A stretch of 64,000 nucleotides of DNA from UBA5018 sp947463165 (lineage in GTDB: Bacteria; Cyanobacteriota; Cyanobacteriia; PCC-6307; Cyanobiaceae): NCBI GenBank assembly GCA_943371245.1, contig CALRTY020000004.1, forward strand, positions 1 to 64,000, given 5' to 3'. A program made the position numbers and the translations under genes. The notes below the pieces were generated by a model that saw only the letters and a list, made by a program, of their open reading frames with translations, had not been told where the DNA came from and did no database searches. Below are positions 25,795 through 33,908 of this stretch, one piece after another (position 1 is the first letter of the stretch; each line of letters opens with the position of its first letter).

Positions 25795-26577
25795 CTAGGC
25801 GCCCGGAGCTGGGGTAGTAGCTGGAACAGCTGGAACGCTGGCCAGAGAGGCCGACTCCCCAGGGGCCGCCAGGGGCAGACCGGCCGCGGCCGCCAGAGCC
25901 AGTTTCTGGGTTTCAGCGCCCAGGTACTGGCCGTTCACGATCGGCTCCACGGCCTTCATCTGATGGCTGATCGTGAAGTAGCGGTGGCTGGGCAGCAGGT
26001 TGCCCCGCTCGGCCAGGGCCTCGTTGCCCACCTTTTTGCGCAGCTTGATCACCGCATCAAAAATGGCCTCAGGCCGAGGCGGGCAGCCGGGCAGGTAGAG
26101 GTCCACCGGAATCAGCTTGTCTACGCCGCGCACGGCGGTGGTGGAATCGGCGGAAAACATGCCGCCAGTAATCGTGCATGCCCCCATGGCGATCACGTAC
26201 TTGGGCTCAGGCATCTGCTCGTAGAGCCTCACCAGGGCCGGGGCCATCTTCATGGTCACGGTGCCGGCGACGATCAACAGATCCGCCTGGCGGGGGCTGG
26301 AGCGGGGCACCAGACCAAAGCGGTCGAAGTCAAAGCGCGAGCCAATCAGGGCGGCGAACTCGATGAAGCAACAGGCCGTGCCATAGAGCAGCGGCCAGAG
26401 GCTGCTGAGACGAGCCCAGTTATGGATGTCGTCGAGGGTGGTGAGGATCACGTTCTCGGAGAGATCCGAGGTGATCTGGGGGGCTGCCACAGGCCCGCAG
26501 GTGGAGGCCCGCAGATCCTTGAGAGCGGCAACGGACAGGGCCTCAGCCATGCCGGATTGGGCGGTGGAAAGGGTCAT
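25795..26577 (-). CDS. ndhK: NAD(P)H-quinone oxidoreductase subunit K
   Basis: The subunit carrying the [4Fe-4S] cluster N2 next to the quinone site. Cluster ligands are visible: the vicinal Cys69-Cys70 in LLYGTACCFIEF, Cys134 in MGACTITGGMF and Cys165 in YLPGCPPRPEA. It is 260 residues, with an Ala/Pro-rich C-terminal tail of about 40 residues beyond the conserved core. ndhC ends 15 bp upstream. Start ATG 26577. Confidence 0.97.
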   Translation of the reverse strand: MTLSTAQSGMAEALSVAALKDLRASTCGPVAAPQITSDLSENVILTTLDDIHNWARLSSLWPLLYGTACCFIEFAALIGSRFDFDRFGLVPRSSPRQADLLIVAGTVTMKMAPALVRLYEQMPEPKYVIAMGACTITGGMFSADSTTAVRGVDKLIPVDLYLPGCPPRPEAIFDAVIKLRKKVGNEALAERGNLLPSHRYFTISHQMKAVEPIVNGQYLGAETQKLALAAAAGLPLAAPGESASLASVPAVPATTPAPGA

Positions 26578-26592
26578 GGGTTCAGGGGAGGA

Positions 26593-26955
26593 TCAGCTCC
26601 ACTCGAGGGCGCCCTTGCGCCAGGCGTAGGCCAGCGCCACCACCAGGATGGCGATGAAAATCAGGGCCTCGATAAAGGCCAGCAAACCAAGGCGGTGGAA
26701 GGCCACCGCCCAGGGATAGAGAAAGACGGTCTCCACGTCGAAGATCACGAAGACCAGCGCAAACATGTAGTAGCGGATGTTGAACTGGATCCAGGCACCG
26801 CCAATCGGCTCCATGCCCGATTCGTAGGTGAGTTCCCTCTCGCCGGCACGGCTCTTGGGAGCCAGCAGCTTGTTGGTCACCAGGGCCAGCACAGGCACGG
26901 CGGCCGAGATCAGCAAAAAGCCGAGAAAGGCGTCGTAGCCGGAGAGCACGAACAT
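26593..26955 (-). CDS. ndhC: NAD(P)H-quinone oxidoreductase subunit 3
   Basis: A 120-residue membrane subunit of NDH-1. Seen: three transmembrane helices, with the conserved loop YESGMEPIGGAWIQFNIRYY between helices 1 and 2 and FVIFDVETVFLYPWA in helix 2. Length is exactly as in other cyanobacteria. It is the first gene of ndhC-ndhK-ndhJ; the 200 bp upstream, shared with the divergent rubA, should hold both promoters. Confidence 0.97.
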   Translation of the reverse strand: MFVLSGYDAFLGFLLISAAVPVLALVTNKLLAPKSRAGERELTYESGMEPIGGAWIQFNIRYYMFALVFVIFDVETVFLYPWAVAFHRLGLLAFIEALIFIAILVVALAYAWRKGALEWS

Positions 26956-27156
26956 TCAGGCCAGCCGAAGCGTGGCGGGCAGTCTGGCACCCACCAGCCA
27001 AGACTGGGGGCTGTGGGCTGGCCCTCTTTTGGTTGAGCTGTTTTGCAGGTGCTCTTTTGCTGGCGACCTGATCAAGCGGCGAGCTGGGTCTGGTGGCGCG
27101 CTATTGGGGGCCAGAGCCAACCTGGATAGAGTTTGGCGCAGCCCATCGGCCCAGGG

Positions 27157-27693
27157 ATGAACGCGACACCAGGCGATCAGCAGGACCCGATTGGCCCAGA
27201 GCCAGCCCAGCCACCAACTGAGCTTGCAACTGAGCTGGCAACCGAGCCGCCCACCAAGCCCGCAACTGAGGCCGAGCCTGCCGCCAGCCCAGCGGTTAAC
27301 ACCGCAGAAGCAGCTGCAGCCGAGCCCAAGCCTGCCGCCAGTCCAGCGGCTGGCGCCGGCCTCGATCCAGACGACGACCTGGCCTCCCACCGGTTTGAGT
27401 GCCGCAGCTGCGGCTTTGTCTATGACCCCCAAGAAGGGGTGAAAAAAGTGGGCATCGCCGCTGGCACCCCATTTCTGGAGCTGGATGCGGCCAGCTTCCG
27501 CTGCCCGGTCTGCCGCAGCAAGGTGGGCGCCTTCAAGGACATCGGCCCCCGCAACAAGCCCAGCGGCTTCGAGGAGAACCTCAACTTCGGCCTGGGGGTG
27601 AATCAGCTAACCCCCGGCCAAAAGAACGTGTTGATCTTTGGCGGTTTCGCCCTGGCCATCGCCTTCTTCCTGTCGCTCTACTCGCTGCGCTGA
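27157..27693 (+). CDS. rubA: Membrane-anchored rubredoxin RubA
   Basis: Rubredoxin-domain protein needed for photosystem assembly (photosystem II and/or I, depending on species). Seen: two CxxC iron-binding pairs, CRSC (Cys82, Cys85) and CPVC (Cys116, Cys119), the FVYDPQEGV loop, and a C-terminal transmembrane helix NVLIFGGFALAIAFFLSLYS. From ATG 27157 it has 178 residues; a TTG at 27133 adds eight. The N-terminal 70 residues are an unusual Pro/Glu/Ala/Thr-rich disordered region with tandem ELAT repeats, longer than in most RubA proteins. It is followed by ycf48 and psbEFLJ, the classical photosystem II assembly cluster. Confidence 0.94.
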   Translation: MNATPGDQQDPIGPEPAQPPTELATELATEPPTKPATEAEPAASPAVNTAEAAAAEPKPAASPAAGAGLDPDDDLASHRFECRSCGFVYDPQEGVKKVGIAAGTPFLELDAASFRCPVCRSKVGAFKDIGPRNKPSGFEENLNFGLGVNQLTPGQKNVLIFGGFALAIAFFLSLYSLR

Positions 27694-27715
27694 GCTGAGC
27701 TGAACCGCCGGCGCC

Positions 27716-28783
27716 ATGGCGCCCGCCTGCCGCCGATCCGCCCCTCCCCCAGAGTCCCTCGCGCCCGATTCCGTGCCCCAACGCCTGATCCAACGCCTGT
27801 TGCAAGGCCTGATCACCCCCCTGTTGACCCTGCTGCTGGCCCTTGGCCTGGGCGGCTGCGTCACCACCGGCCTCAGTGCCGCCCAGGTGAGCCCCTGGCA
27901 GCCCGTGGAGCTGAATACCCGCTCCAACCCCCTGGATGTGGCCTTCAGCAACCAGAGCCATGGCTTCCTGGTGGGCAGCAACCGCCTGATCCTGGAAACC
28001 AACGACGGCGGCGCCAGCTGGGCAGAGCGGTCCCTGGATCTGCCGCCCGAGGAAAACTTCCGCCTGATCAGCATCGACTTCAAAGGCGACGAGGGCTGGA
28101 TCGCCGGCCAACCAGGCCTGTTACTGCACAGCACCGATGCCGGCCAAAACTGGAACCGCCTGTTCCTCGATACCAAGCTGCCTGGCGAGCCCTATCTGAT
28201 CAGCGCCACCGGCCGCAACGCCGCCGAGCTGGCCACCAACGTGGGCGCCATCTACAGCAGCACCGACGGGGGCAACAGCTGGCAGGCCCAGGTGAGTGAC
28301 GCCGCTGGGGCGGTGCGGGAGCTGCGCCGCAGCGACGATGGCCGCTACGTGAGCGTCAGCGGCCTGGGCAATTTCTTCTCCACCTGGAATCCAGGCCAGG
28401 CGACCTGGCAGTTGCACCAACGGGTGAGCAGCCAACGCCTGCAAAGCATGGGCTTCCAGCCAGAAGGGGGCCTCTGGATGGTCGCCAGGGGCGCCCAGCT
28501 GCGCTTCAATCCCGATGCCGCCGACCCCGACCAGTGGGGCAAGGCGATCATCCCGATCACCAATGGCTACGGCTACCTGGACTTGGCCTGGGATCCCCAG
28601 GGCTCGGTCTGGACCGGCGGTGGCAACGGCACCCTGCTGGTGAGCAGCGATGGCGGCCATAGCTGGCAAAAAGACCCCGTGGGCAGCCAGCAACCCACGA
28701 ATTTCACCCGCATCCGCTTCACCCCAGACGGCAAGGGCTTCGTGTTGGGAGAACGCGGTGCCCTGCTCCGCTGGATCGGCTAA
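27716..28783 (+). CDS. ycf48: Photosystem II assembly factor Ycf48 (HCF136)
   Basis: Seven-bladed beta-propeller that binds precursor D1 early in photosystem II assembly. Seen in 355 residues: a hydrophobic signal with lipobox LGLGGC (Cys48), then repeated blades with ETNDGGASW, HSTDAGQNW, SSTDGGNSW and SSDGGHSW motifs. It is thus a lumenal lipoprotein. A 25-residue N-terminal extension precedes the signal; a later in-frame start is not obvious. It lies 22 bp after rubA and about 100 bp before psbE. Confidence 0.95.
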   Translation: MAPACRRSAPPPESLAPDSVPQRLIQRLLQGLITPLLTLLLALGLGGCVTTGLSAAQVSPWQPVELNTRSNPLDVAFSNQSHGFLVGSNRLILETNDGGASWAERSLDLPPEENFRLISIDFKGDEGWIAGQPGLLLHSTDAGQNWNRLFLDTKLPGEPYLISATGRNAAELATNVGAIYSSTDGGNSWQAQVSDAAGAVRELRRSDDGRYVSVSGLGNFFSTWNPGQATWQLHQRVSSQRLQSMGFQPEGGLWMVARGAQLRFNPDAADPDQWGKAIIPITNGYGYLDLAWDPQGSVWTGGGNGTLLVSSDGGHSWQKDPVGSQQPTNFTRIRFTPDGKGFVLGERGALLRWIG

Positions 28784-28889
28784 ACCCCTTTCCGGGCCCG
28801 CTTCTCTTTCCCTGTGTAACCAAGCCACCGGATCGGCAGCGGTGCCCGCCGGCTGGCCCTTAGGATCAAATCGCTGAACGCTTGTCGCT

Positions 28890-29138
28890 ATGGCTGCCGG
28901 CTCTACAGGGGAACGCCCGTTCTTCGAAATCATTACGAGCATCCGCTATTGGGTGATTCATGCGGTCACCCTGCCGGCCATCTTCCTGGCGGGCTTCTTT
29001 TTCGTGTCCACTGGGTTGGCCTACGACGCCTTCGGCACCCCCAGGCCTGATGCCTATTTCCAGGCAACAGAAAGCAAGGCACCCGTGGTGAGCCAGCGCT
29101 ACCAGGGCAAGACTCAACTTGACCAGCGCCTGCAATAA
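28890..29138 (+). CDS. psbE: Cytochrome b559 alpha subunit
   Basis: Photosystem II core subunit of 82 residues. Seen: FFEIITSIRYWVIHAVTLP with the haem ligand His24, one transmembrane helix, then the lumenal GTPRPDAYF segment. First gene of psbE-psbF-psbL-psbJ; the upstream gap after ycf48 is about 100 bp. Confidence 0.98.
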   Translation: MAAGSTGERPFFEIITSIRYWVIHAVTLPAIFLAGFFFVSTGLAYDAFGTPRPDAYFQATESKAPVVSQRYQGKTQLDQRLQ

Positions 29139-29146
29139 ACCGAACC

Positions 29147-29284
29147 ATGACCCAGTCCCCCGCCACAACCACGCCGCGCAATTACCCGATCTTCACGGTG
29201 CGCTGGCTTTCCGTTCACGCCCTCGGCATCCCCACGGTATTTTTCCTGGGCGCCTTGGCTGCCATGCAGTTCATCCGTCGCTGA
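29147..29284 (+). CDS. psbF: Cytochrome b559 beta subunit
   Basis: A 45-residue photosystem II subunit that shares the haem with PsbE. Seen: YPIFTVRWLSVHALGIPTVF with the haem ligand His24, then one helix ending MQFIRR. It begins 8 bp after psbE and ends 4 bp before psbL. Confidence 0.97.
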   Translation: MTQSPATTTPRNYPIFTVRWLSVHALGIPTVFFLGALAAMQFIRR

Positions 29285-29288
29285 TCCC

Positions 29289-29414
29289 ATGGGCCTGCAA
29301 CGCAACACCAACCCCAATAACCTGCCGGTCGAACTCAACCGCACCAGTCTTTACCTGGGACTGCTGTTGGTCTTCGTGACCGGAGTGCTTTTCTCCAGCT
29401 ACTTCTTCAACTGA
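29289..29414 (+). CDS. psbL: Photosystem II protein PsbL
   Basis: A 41-residue single-helix subunit. Seen: NPNNLPVELNRTSLYLG followed by LLLVFVTGVLFSSYFFN at the C-terminus, a match to the family; two residues longer than the common 39. Positioned between psbF and psbJ. PsbL takes part in quinone-site and dimer stability. Confidence 0.97.
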   Translation: MGLQRNTNPNNLPVELNRTSLYLGLLLVFVTGVLFSSYFFN

Positions 29415-29458
29415 GTCGCCCCGGCGTCTCTTCTGTTCCGATTCGCGCATTCACTCCG

Positions 29459-29659
29459 ATGAGCGGCAAGAAATCCAACCTGCCTGACGGCCGCATTCCC
29501 GACCGTCTTCCCGATGGCCGTCCCGCCGTTGCCTGGCGCTCCCGCTGGACAGAAGGCGTGCTTCCCCTGTGGCTCGTAGCCACAGCCGGTGGCATTGCCG
29601 TGATTTTCGTGGTGGGCCTGTTCTTCTACGGTGCCTACACCGGCGTTGGTTCAGCTTGA
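29459..29659 (+). CDS. psbJ: Photosystem II protein PsbJ
   Basis: A 66-residue single-helix subunit. Seen: GRIPDRLPDGRPAVAWRSRW at the N-terminus, then WLVATAGGIAVIFVVGLFFY and GAYTGVGSA. The N-terminal extension before WTEG is the picocyanobacterial form. Last gene of the operon; a terminator follows 50 bp later. It influences forward electron flow from QA and assembly of the complex. Confidence 0.96.
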   Translation: MSGKKSNLPDGRIPDRLPDGRPAVAWRSRWTEGVLPLWLVATAGGIAVIFVVGLFFYGAYTGVGSA

Positions 29660-29710
29660 GCTGCGGCTTCAAGCCTTGAGCTCCAGCTCCAGTCTGGGGT
29701 TCCTTTTGAG

Positions 29711-29734
29711 GCGGACTGCATAGTCCGCTTTTTT
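29711..29734 (+). terminator. Rho-independent terminator after psbEFLJ
   Basis: GCGGACT (29711-29717), loop gcat, AGTCCGC (29722-29728), then six T. It lies directly downstream of psbJ and before the convergent epimerase gene. Confidence 0.9.
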
Positions 29735-29813
29735 GTTGGTCAGCTCCAGTTTTTCGTTGATCAGCTGCAGTTAATCAGCTGCAATGGCCGGACCACTCAG
29801 CTGCCCAAACCGC

Positions 29814-30872
29814 TCAGCCAAGCAGGGCAGGATCTAGCTGCAGCACCCAGTCGGCAAACCTCTGCAATCCCAGCTCAATGGAGGTGCTGGGCCGAAAACC
29901 CAGCCAAGCATCCAGGCGACTGGTATCGGCAGCCGTGGCCTCCACATCACCGGGTTGGATCGGCAGCAACTCCATGATCGCTGACTTGCCCAGGGCCTGC
30001 TCCAGCACCCCGATGAAGTGCAGCAGCTCGGTTGGCTGGGAATTGCCGATGTTGAACAGTCGATGGGGCGCCCAGCTGGTGGCCGGATCCGGAGCGGCGG
30101 GATCAAAGTGGGGATCGGCGCTGGCCGGCCGATCCAAGCAGCCGATCACCGCCTCGACGATGTCATCGATATAGGTGAAATCGCGGCGCATGCGGCCATA
30201 GTTAAAAACCCGAATCGGCTCGCCAGCCAGAATCGCCCTGGCAAACAGCATCGGCGCCATATCCGGACGGCCCCAGGGGCCGTATACCGTGAAGAAGCGC
30301 AGGCCCGTGGCCGGCAGGTTGTAGAGGTGGCTGTAGGTGTGGGCCATCAGCTCATTGGCCGCCTTGGTGGCGGCGTAAAGGCTCACCGGATGGTTCACCA
30401 ACTGCCCTTCAGCAAAGGGCATCTGGCGGTTGCCCCCGTATACCGAGCTGCTGGATGCATAAACCAAATGCGCCACCCGCTGCTGGCGGCAGCCCTCCAA
30501 CAGATGACCAAAACCCACCAGGTTGCTCTGGATATAAACGGCGGGATTTTCCAGCGAATGGCGCACCCCAGCCTGGGCCGCCAGATGCACCACCGCCTGC
30601 GGCTGTTCGCTCTCAAACAACTGGGCGATGGCGAGCCCATCCACCAAATCGAGGCGCAAAAATTTCCAGGCTTCCGGCCGGTCCAGCTCGGCCGCCAACC
30701 GGACCAACCGGGCCAAGCGGGCCTGCTTGAGGGCGGGATTGTAGTAGGCGTTGAGGTTGTCGAGGCCAAGTACGCGCTCACCGCGGCGCAGCAACTGGGC
30801 CGCCACCGCAGCACCAATAAATCCCGCAGCGCCGGTTACCAGTATTGGTCGCTGCGATTGTGCTGAAGTCAG
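29814..30872 (-). CDS. NAD-dependent sugar epimerase (UDP-glucuronate 4-epimerase-like)
   Basis: Extended short-chain dehydrogenase. Seen: LVTGAAGFIGAA (NAD-binding GxxGxxG), LDNLNAYYNPALKQARL, VHLAAQAGVRHSLENP, the catalytic SSSSVYG and YAATKAANE (YxxxK), and RFFTVYGPWGRPDMA, a combination typical of UDP-glucuronate 4-epimerases. The first ordinary start is GTG 30806, but that would remove the NAD-binding motif, which lies upstream in the same open frame. The frame opens after TGA 30878 and offers only CTG 30872, ATA 30845 or CTG 30842, so the start is unusual or was lost by mutation; the coordinate is a best guess. The product, UDP-galacturonate, would supply the glycan locus that follows. 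Confidence 0.8.
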   Translation of the reverse strand: MTSAQSQRPILVTGAAGFIGAAVAAQLLRRGERVLGLDNLNAYYNPALKQARLARLVRLAAELDRPEAWKFLRLDLVDGLAIAQLFESEQPQAVVHLAAQAGVRHSLENPAVYIQSNLVGFGHLLEGCRQQRVAHLVYASSSSVYGGNRQMPFAEGQLVNHPVSLYAATKAANELMAHTYSHLYNLPATGLRFFTVYGPWGRPDMAPMLFARAILAGEPIRVFNYGRMRRDFTYIDDIVEAVIGCLDRPASADPHFDPAAPDPATSWAPHRLFNIGNSQPTELLHFIGVLEQALGKSAIMELLPIQPGDVEATAADTSRLDAWLGFRPSTSIELGLQRFADWVLQLDPALLG

Positions 30873-31124
30873 GATTCAGATCGCCAAGACAATCATCCTA
30901 GCTGGAGTATTTATCCACAGCAGCCAGCGGGGGCCAACGCCCAGACAGGGATCACAGCAGATAGATCTCAGCAAGCAGAACGCCGCAGGCCAGCTGGCAT
31001 GGTCTGAGCGCGGTAGGCCAGTTCGCCGCAGGCAGAGCGCAAAGGCAGATCAAAGCAAGCCGATCACAGCCGGTCGATCACAGCCGGTGCTTTACACCAG
31101 GCAGAACGCAGCCGCCAGAGCGCC

Positions 31125-31682
31125 TCAATCATATAAATCCTGGGGCGGCTGGTCCCGCAGCCGCGGATTGGCCAGGTCTTTGCTGGAAAGCTGGATCTCT
31201 ACCCCATCGCCGCAGGGGGGCCAGGCGATGGCCAGATCGGGATCATCCCAGGCAATCCCCCGTTCACTCTGGGGATGGTAGTAATTGGAGCAGAGATAGC
31301 AGAAGTCGGCAATCTCACTGAGCACCAAAAAGCCATGGCCAAAACCTGGCGGCACCCAGAGCTGGTGATGGTTCAGATCGTCCAGCACCGCCCCCACCCA
31401 TTGGCCAAAGCTGGGGGAGTGGCGGCGCAGATCCACAGCCACATCAAACACCGAGCCCCGCGCACAGCGCACCAACTTGCCCTGGGGCTGCACCAATTGG
31501 TAATGCAGCCCCCGCAGTACGCCCTGGCGGCTACGGGATTGGTTGTGCTGCACCAACTCCGGGATGCCCGCCTGCTGCAGCACGTTCTGCCGCGCCGTCT
31601 CGACAAAAAAACCGCGCTGATCGCCAAATACCTGGGGCACCAGCAGCAGCACCTCGGGAATCGCCTGGGGAATGATCTGCAT
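31125..31682 (-). CDS. rfbC: dTDP-4-dehydrorhamnose 3,5-epimerase
   Basis: Cupin-fold epimerase in dTDP-L-rhamnose synthesis. Seen in 185 residues: PQVFGDQRGFFVET, SRQGVLRGLHYQ with the catalytic His, VDLRRHSPSFGQWVG, LWVPPGFGHGFLVLS and YYHPQSERGIAWDDP. It lies 8 bp after rfbB and is third in rfbD-rfbB-rfbC, the dTDP-rhamnose operon. Confidence 0.95.
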   Translation of the reverse strand: MQIIPQAIPEVLLLVPQVFGDQRGFFVETARQNVLQQAGIPELVQHNQSRSRQGVLRGLHYQLVQPQGKLVRCARGSVFDVAVDLRRHSPSFGQWVGAVLDDLNHHQLWVPPGFGHGFLVLSEIADFCYLCSNYYHPQSERGIAWDDPDLAIAWPPCGDGVEIQLSSKDLANPRLRDQPPQDLYD

Positions 31683-31690
31683 GAAAAACC

Positions 31691-32767
31691 TCAGATGCCG
31701 AGGGCAGCGCCATACTGACCCGCCAGATAACCCGCGTATTCAGCCGAAAGCAGCGGTTCCCACCAGCAGCGGTTGGCCAGATACCAGGCCACGGTGCGCC
31801 GCAGCCCCTGCTCCACACTCACCTCCGGCTGCCAACCAAGCTCCGCCTCAATCCGGGAAGCATCGATGGCATAGCGCCGATCATGGCCGGGCCGATCAGC
31901 CACAAATGTGATCAATTCGCGGCTGGGGCGCCGCGGCAAATCTGGTGCCAATTCATCCATCAGATCACAGAGCAGATGCACAAGATCGAGGTTGGCCACC
32001 TCATTGCGGCCGCCGATGCAGTAGGTGCGACCAGGAGTGCCCGCCAACAGAATGCGCTCCAGGGCCCGGCAGTGATCGGCCACATAGAGCCAATCGCGCA
32101 CGTTGCTGCCATCTCCGTACACCGGAATCGGACGGCCCAGCAGGATATTGATCAAGGTGAGCGGGATCAACTTCTCGGGGAAGTGATAGGGACCGTAGTT
32201 ATTGGAGCAATTGCTCACGATTACGGGCAGGCCGTAGGTGTGCTGCCAAGCCCGCGCCAGATGATCGCTGGCCGCCTTGCTGGCCGCATAGGGCGAGCGG
32301 GGCCCGTAGGCCGTGGTTTCAGAGAAGGGCGGATCGCCGGGCTCCAGGCTGCCAAACACCTCGTCGGTACTTACATGCAGGTAGCGCCAATGCTCGGGCT
32401 CACCGGCCCGCTGCCAATGGGCGCGAAAGGCCTCCAGCAGGGTGAAGCTGCCGGTGACATTGGTGGCCAGGAAGGCCCCGGGGGAGCTGATCGAGCGATC
32501 CACGTGGCTCTCGGCCGCCAGGTGGGCCAAATGGCTGATCTCGTGGTCGGCGAGCAGGCGATCCACCAGGGCCCGATCGGCGATATCGCCCTCCACAAAA
32601 GTGACCTGCCGGGCCTGGATCAGGGGTTCAATCGTGGCCCGGTTGCCGGCGTAGGTGAGCGCATCGAGCACCACCAGTCGATCCTGGGGATGAGCTGCAC
32701 ACCAATGGTGCACCAGGTTGCCGGCGATAAACCCGGCGCCACCGGTGATCAGCAGATGGCGGCTCAT
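31691..32767 (-). CDS. rfbB: dTDP-glucose 4,6-dehydratase
   Basis: Second step of dTDP-rhamnose synthesis. Seen in 358 residues: LLITGGAGFIAGNLV (NAD motif), HLAAESHVDRSI, the active-site STDEVFGSL, YAASKAASDHLARAW (YxxxK), and NNYGPYHFPEKLIPL. Start ATG 32767 is chosen because the NAD motif begins two residues later; an in-frame start at 32806 would lie inside rfbD. Its ATG overlaps the rfbD stop (ATGA). Confidence 0.95.
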   Translation of the reverse strand: MSRHLLITGGAGFIAGNLVHHWCAAHPQDRLVVLDALTYAGNRATIEPLIQARQVTFVEGDIADRALVDRLLADHEISHLAHLAAESHVDRSISSPGAFLATNVTGSFTLLEAFRAHWQRAGEPEHWRYLHVSTDEVFGSLEPGDPPFSETTAYGPRSPYAASKAASDHLARAWQHTYGLPVIVSNCSNNYGPYHFPEKLIPLTLINILLGRPIPVYGDGSNVRDWLYVADHCRALERILLAGTPGRTYCIGGRNEVANLDLVHLLCDLMDELAPDLPRRPSRELITFVADRPGHDRRYAIDASRIEAELGWQPEVSVEQGLRRTVAWYLANRCWWEPLLSAEYAGYLAGQYGAALGI

Positions 32768-33702
32768 CGCCACGACTCCAGGCACTGGCGCAGATCCTCG
32801 CGCCACAGGGGCACCTCTAGCCCAAAGGCCTGGCTAAAGCCACTGCAATCCAACCTGGAATTGAGCGGTCGCGGCGCCGGCAGAGGGTAGTCAGAGCTGG
32901 GGATCGCCAACAGCTCGGGAGCTTTGCCGATCAACCCCAGCGCCAGGGCCTGGTCGATGATCTCCTGGGCGAAGCCATGCCAACTCACCGCTGGCTGGCC
33001 CGCATAGTGGTGAATTCCCCAGGGGAAGGGGCCCGTCAGGGGCGAGCGCCGGGCGATGGCCGGCTCCGCCAGCTGCAACAGCGCCCGCGCGATCGACTCA
33101 GCACTGGTGGGTCCGCCCACCTGGTCGTCCACCACCCGCAACTGGGGGCGTTCGGCCGCCAGACGCAGCATGGTGCGCACAAAATTTGCCCCCTGTTGGC
33201 CAAACACCCAGCTCACCCTCAACAGCAGAGCCTGCCCCTGGGCCGCCAGCAACTGGCGCTCGCCGGCCAGCTTGCTGGCTCCGTAGACCCCCAGGGGATT
33301 GGGGAGATCGCCAGGGCTCCAGGGCCGCAGGCCATCGCCGGCGAACACGTAGTCGGTGGAGAGCTGAAACAAGGGCAGACCGCGCTCGGCGCAAAGGCGA
33401 GCGATCACGCCCACGGCATCGCCATTCACCGCCATCGCCAAGGCCGCTTCTGACTCGGCCCGATCCACGGCGGTGTAGGCGGCGGCATTGATCGCCAGGG
33501 CGGGTCGATGCAGGTCGAGCAGCGCCCTGAACTGGTGCTCCAGCGATACACCTGCGGCCAAATCGAGCTGCGGCCTACCCGCCACCAGCAGCGGGCGCTG
33601 GGGCAGCCAGGTGGGAGCCAACCGCTGCAGGGCACTGGCCACCTGACCGCTGCGGCCAATCAACAAGATCGGATCGAGGCGGCCAGTCAATGACGATTCC
33701 AT
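32764..33702 (-). CDS. rfbD: dTDP-4-dehydrorhamnose reductase
   Basis: Last step of dTDP-L-rhamnose synthesis. Seen in 312 residues: ILLIGRSGQVASALQRL (NADPH motif, GRSGQVA), AAYTAVDRAES, LSTDYVFAG, YGASKLAGE (YxxxK), and RVSWVFGQQGANFVRTML. First of the three rfb genes on this strand. A 17-bp repeat block lies upstream between it and rfbA. Start ATG 33702; the NAD motif begins at residue 12. Confidence 0.94.
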   Translation of the reverse strand: MESSLTGRLDPILLIGRSGQVASALQRLAPTWLPQRPLLVAGRPQLDLAAGVSLEHQFRALLDLHRPALAINAAAYTAVDRAESEAALAMAVNGDAVGVIARLCAERGLPLFQLSTDYVFAGDGLRPWSPGDLPNPLGVYGASKLAGERQLLAAQGQALLLRVSWVFGQQGANFVRTMLRLAAERPQLRVVDDQVGGPTSAESIARALLQLAEPAIARRSPLTGPFPWGIHHYAGQPAVSWHGFAQEIIDQALALGLIGKAPELLAIPSSDYPLPAPRPLNSRLDCSGFSQAFGLEVPLWREDLRQCLESWR

Positions 33703-33783
33703 AGATGTAGCTGCAATCAGAGAATTTACGTTTTAGAGATCTAGACACTGGATATCCATACCCTACGGATCTGCCTAGTTTTT

Positions 33784-33883
33784 GGCAACCTTTGAATTTA
33801 GGCAGCCTTTGGATTTCGGCAGCCTTTGGATTGTGGCAAAGGCTGAATTGTGGCAACCTCTAGATTTCGGCCACCAGGAGATC
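33784..33883. repeat. 17-bp tandem repeat between rfbA and rfbD
   Basis: Five full units and one partial unit of ggcagcctttggatttc at 33784, 33801, 33818, 33835, 33852 and 33869. The middle units are almost identical and the outer ones drifted. It separates rfbA from rfbD-rfbB-rfbC, so the rfbD promoter is probably to its left. Confidence 0.85.
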
Positions 33884-33908
33884 TAGCTGGCCTGGGGCAA
33901 ATCTGGCA

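Noticed and set aside
25963..27036. 357-codon + strand frame opposite ndhK and ndhC
   Set aside because: Antisense to conserved NDH-1 genes; no motif.
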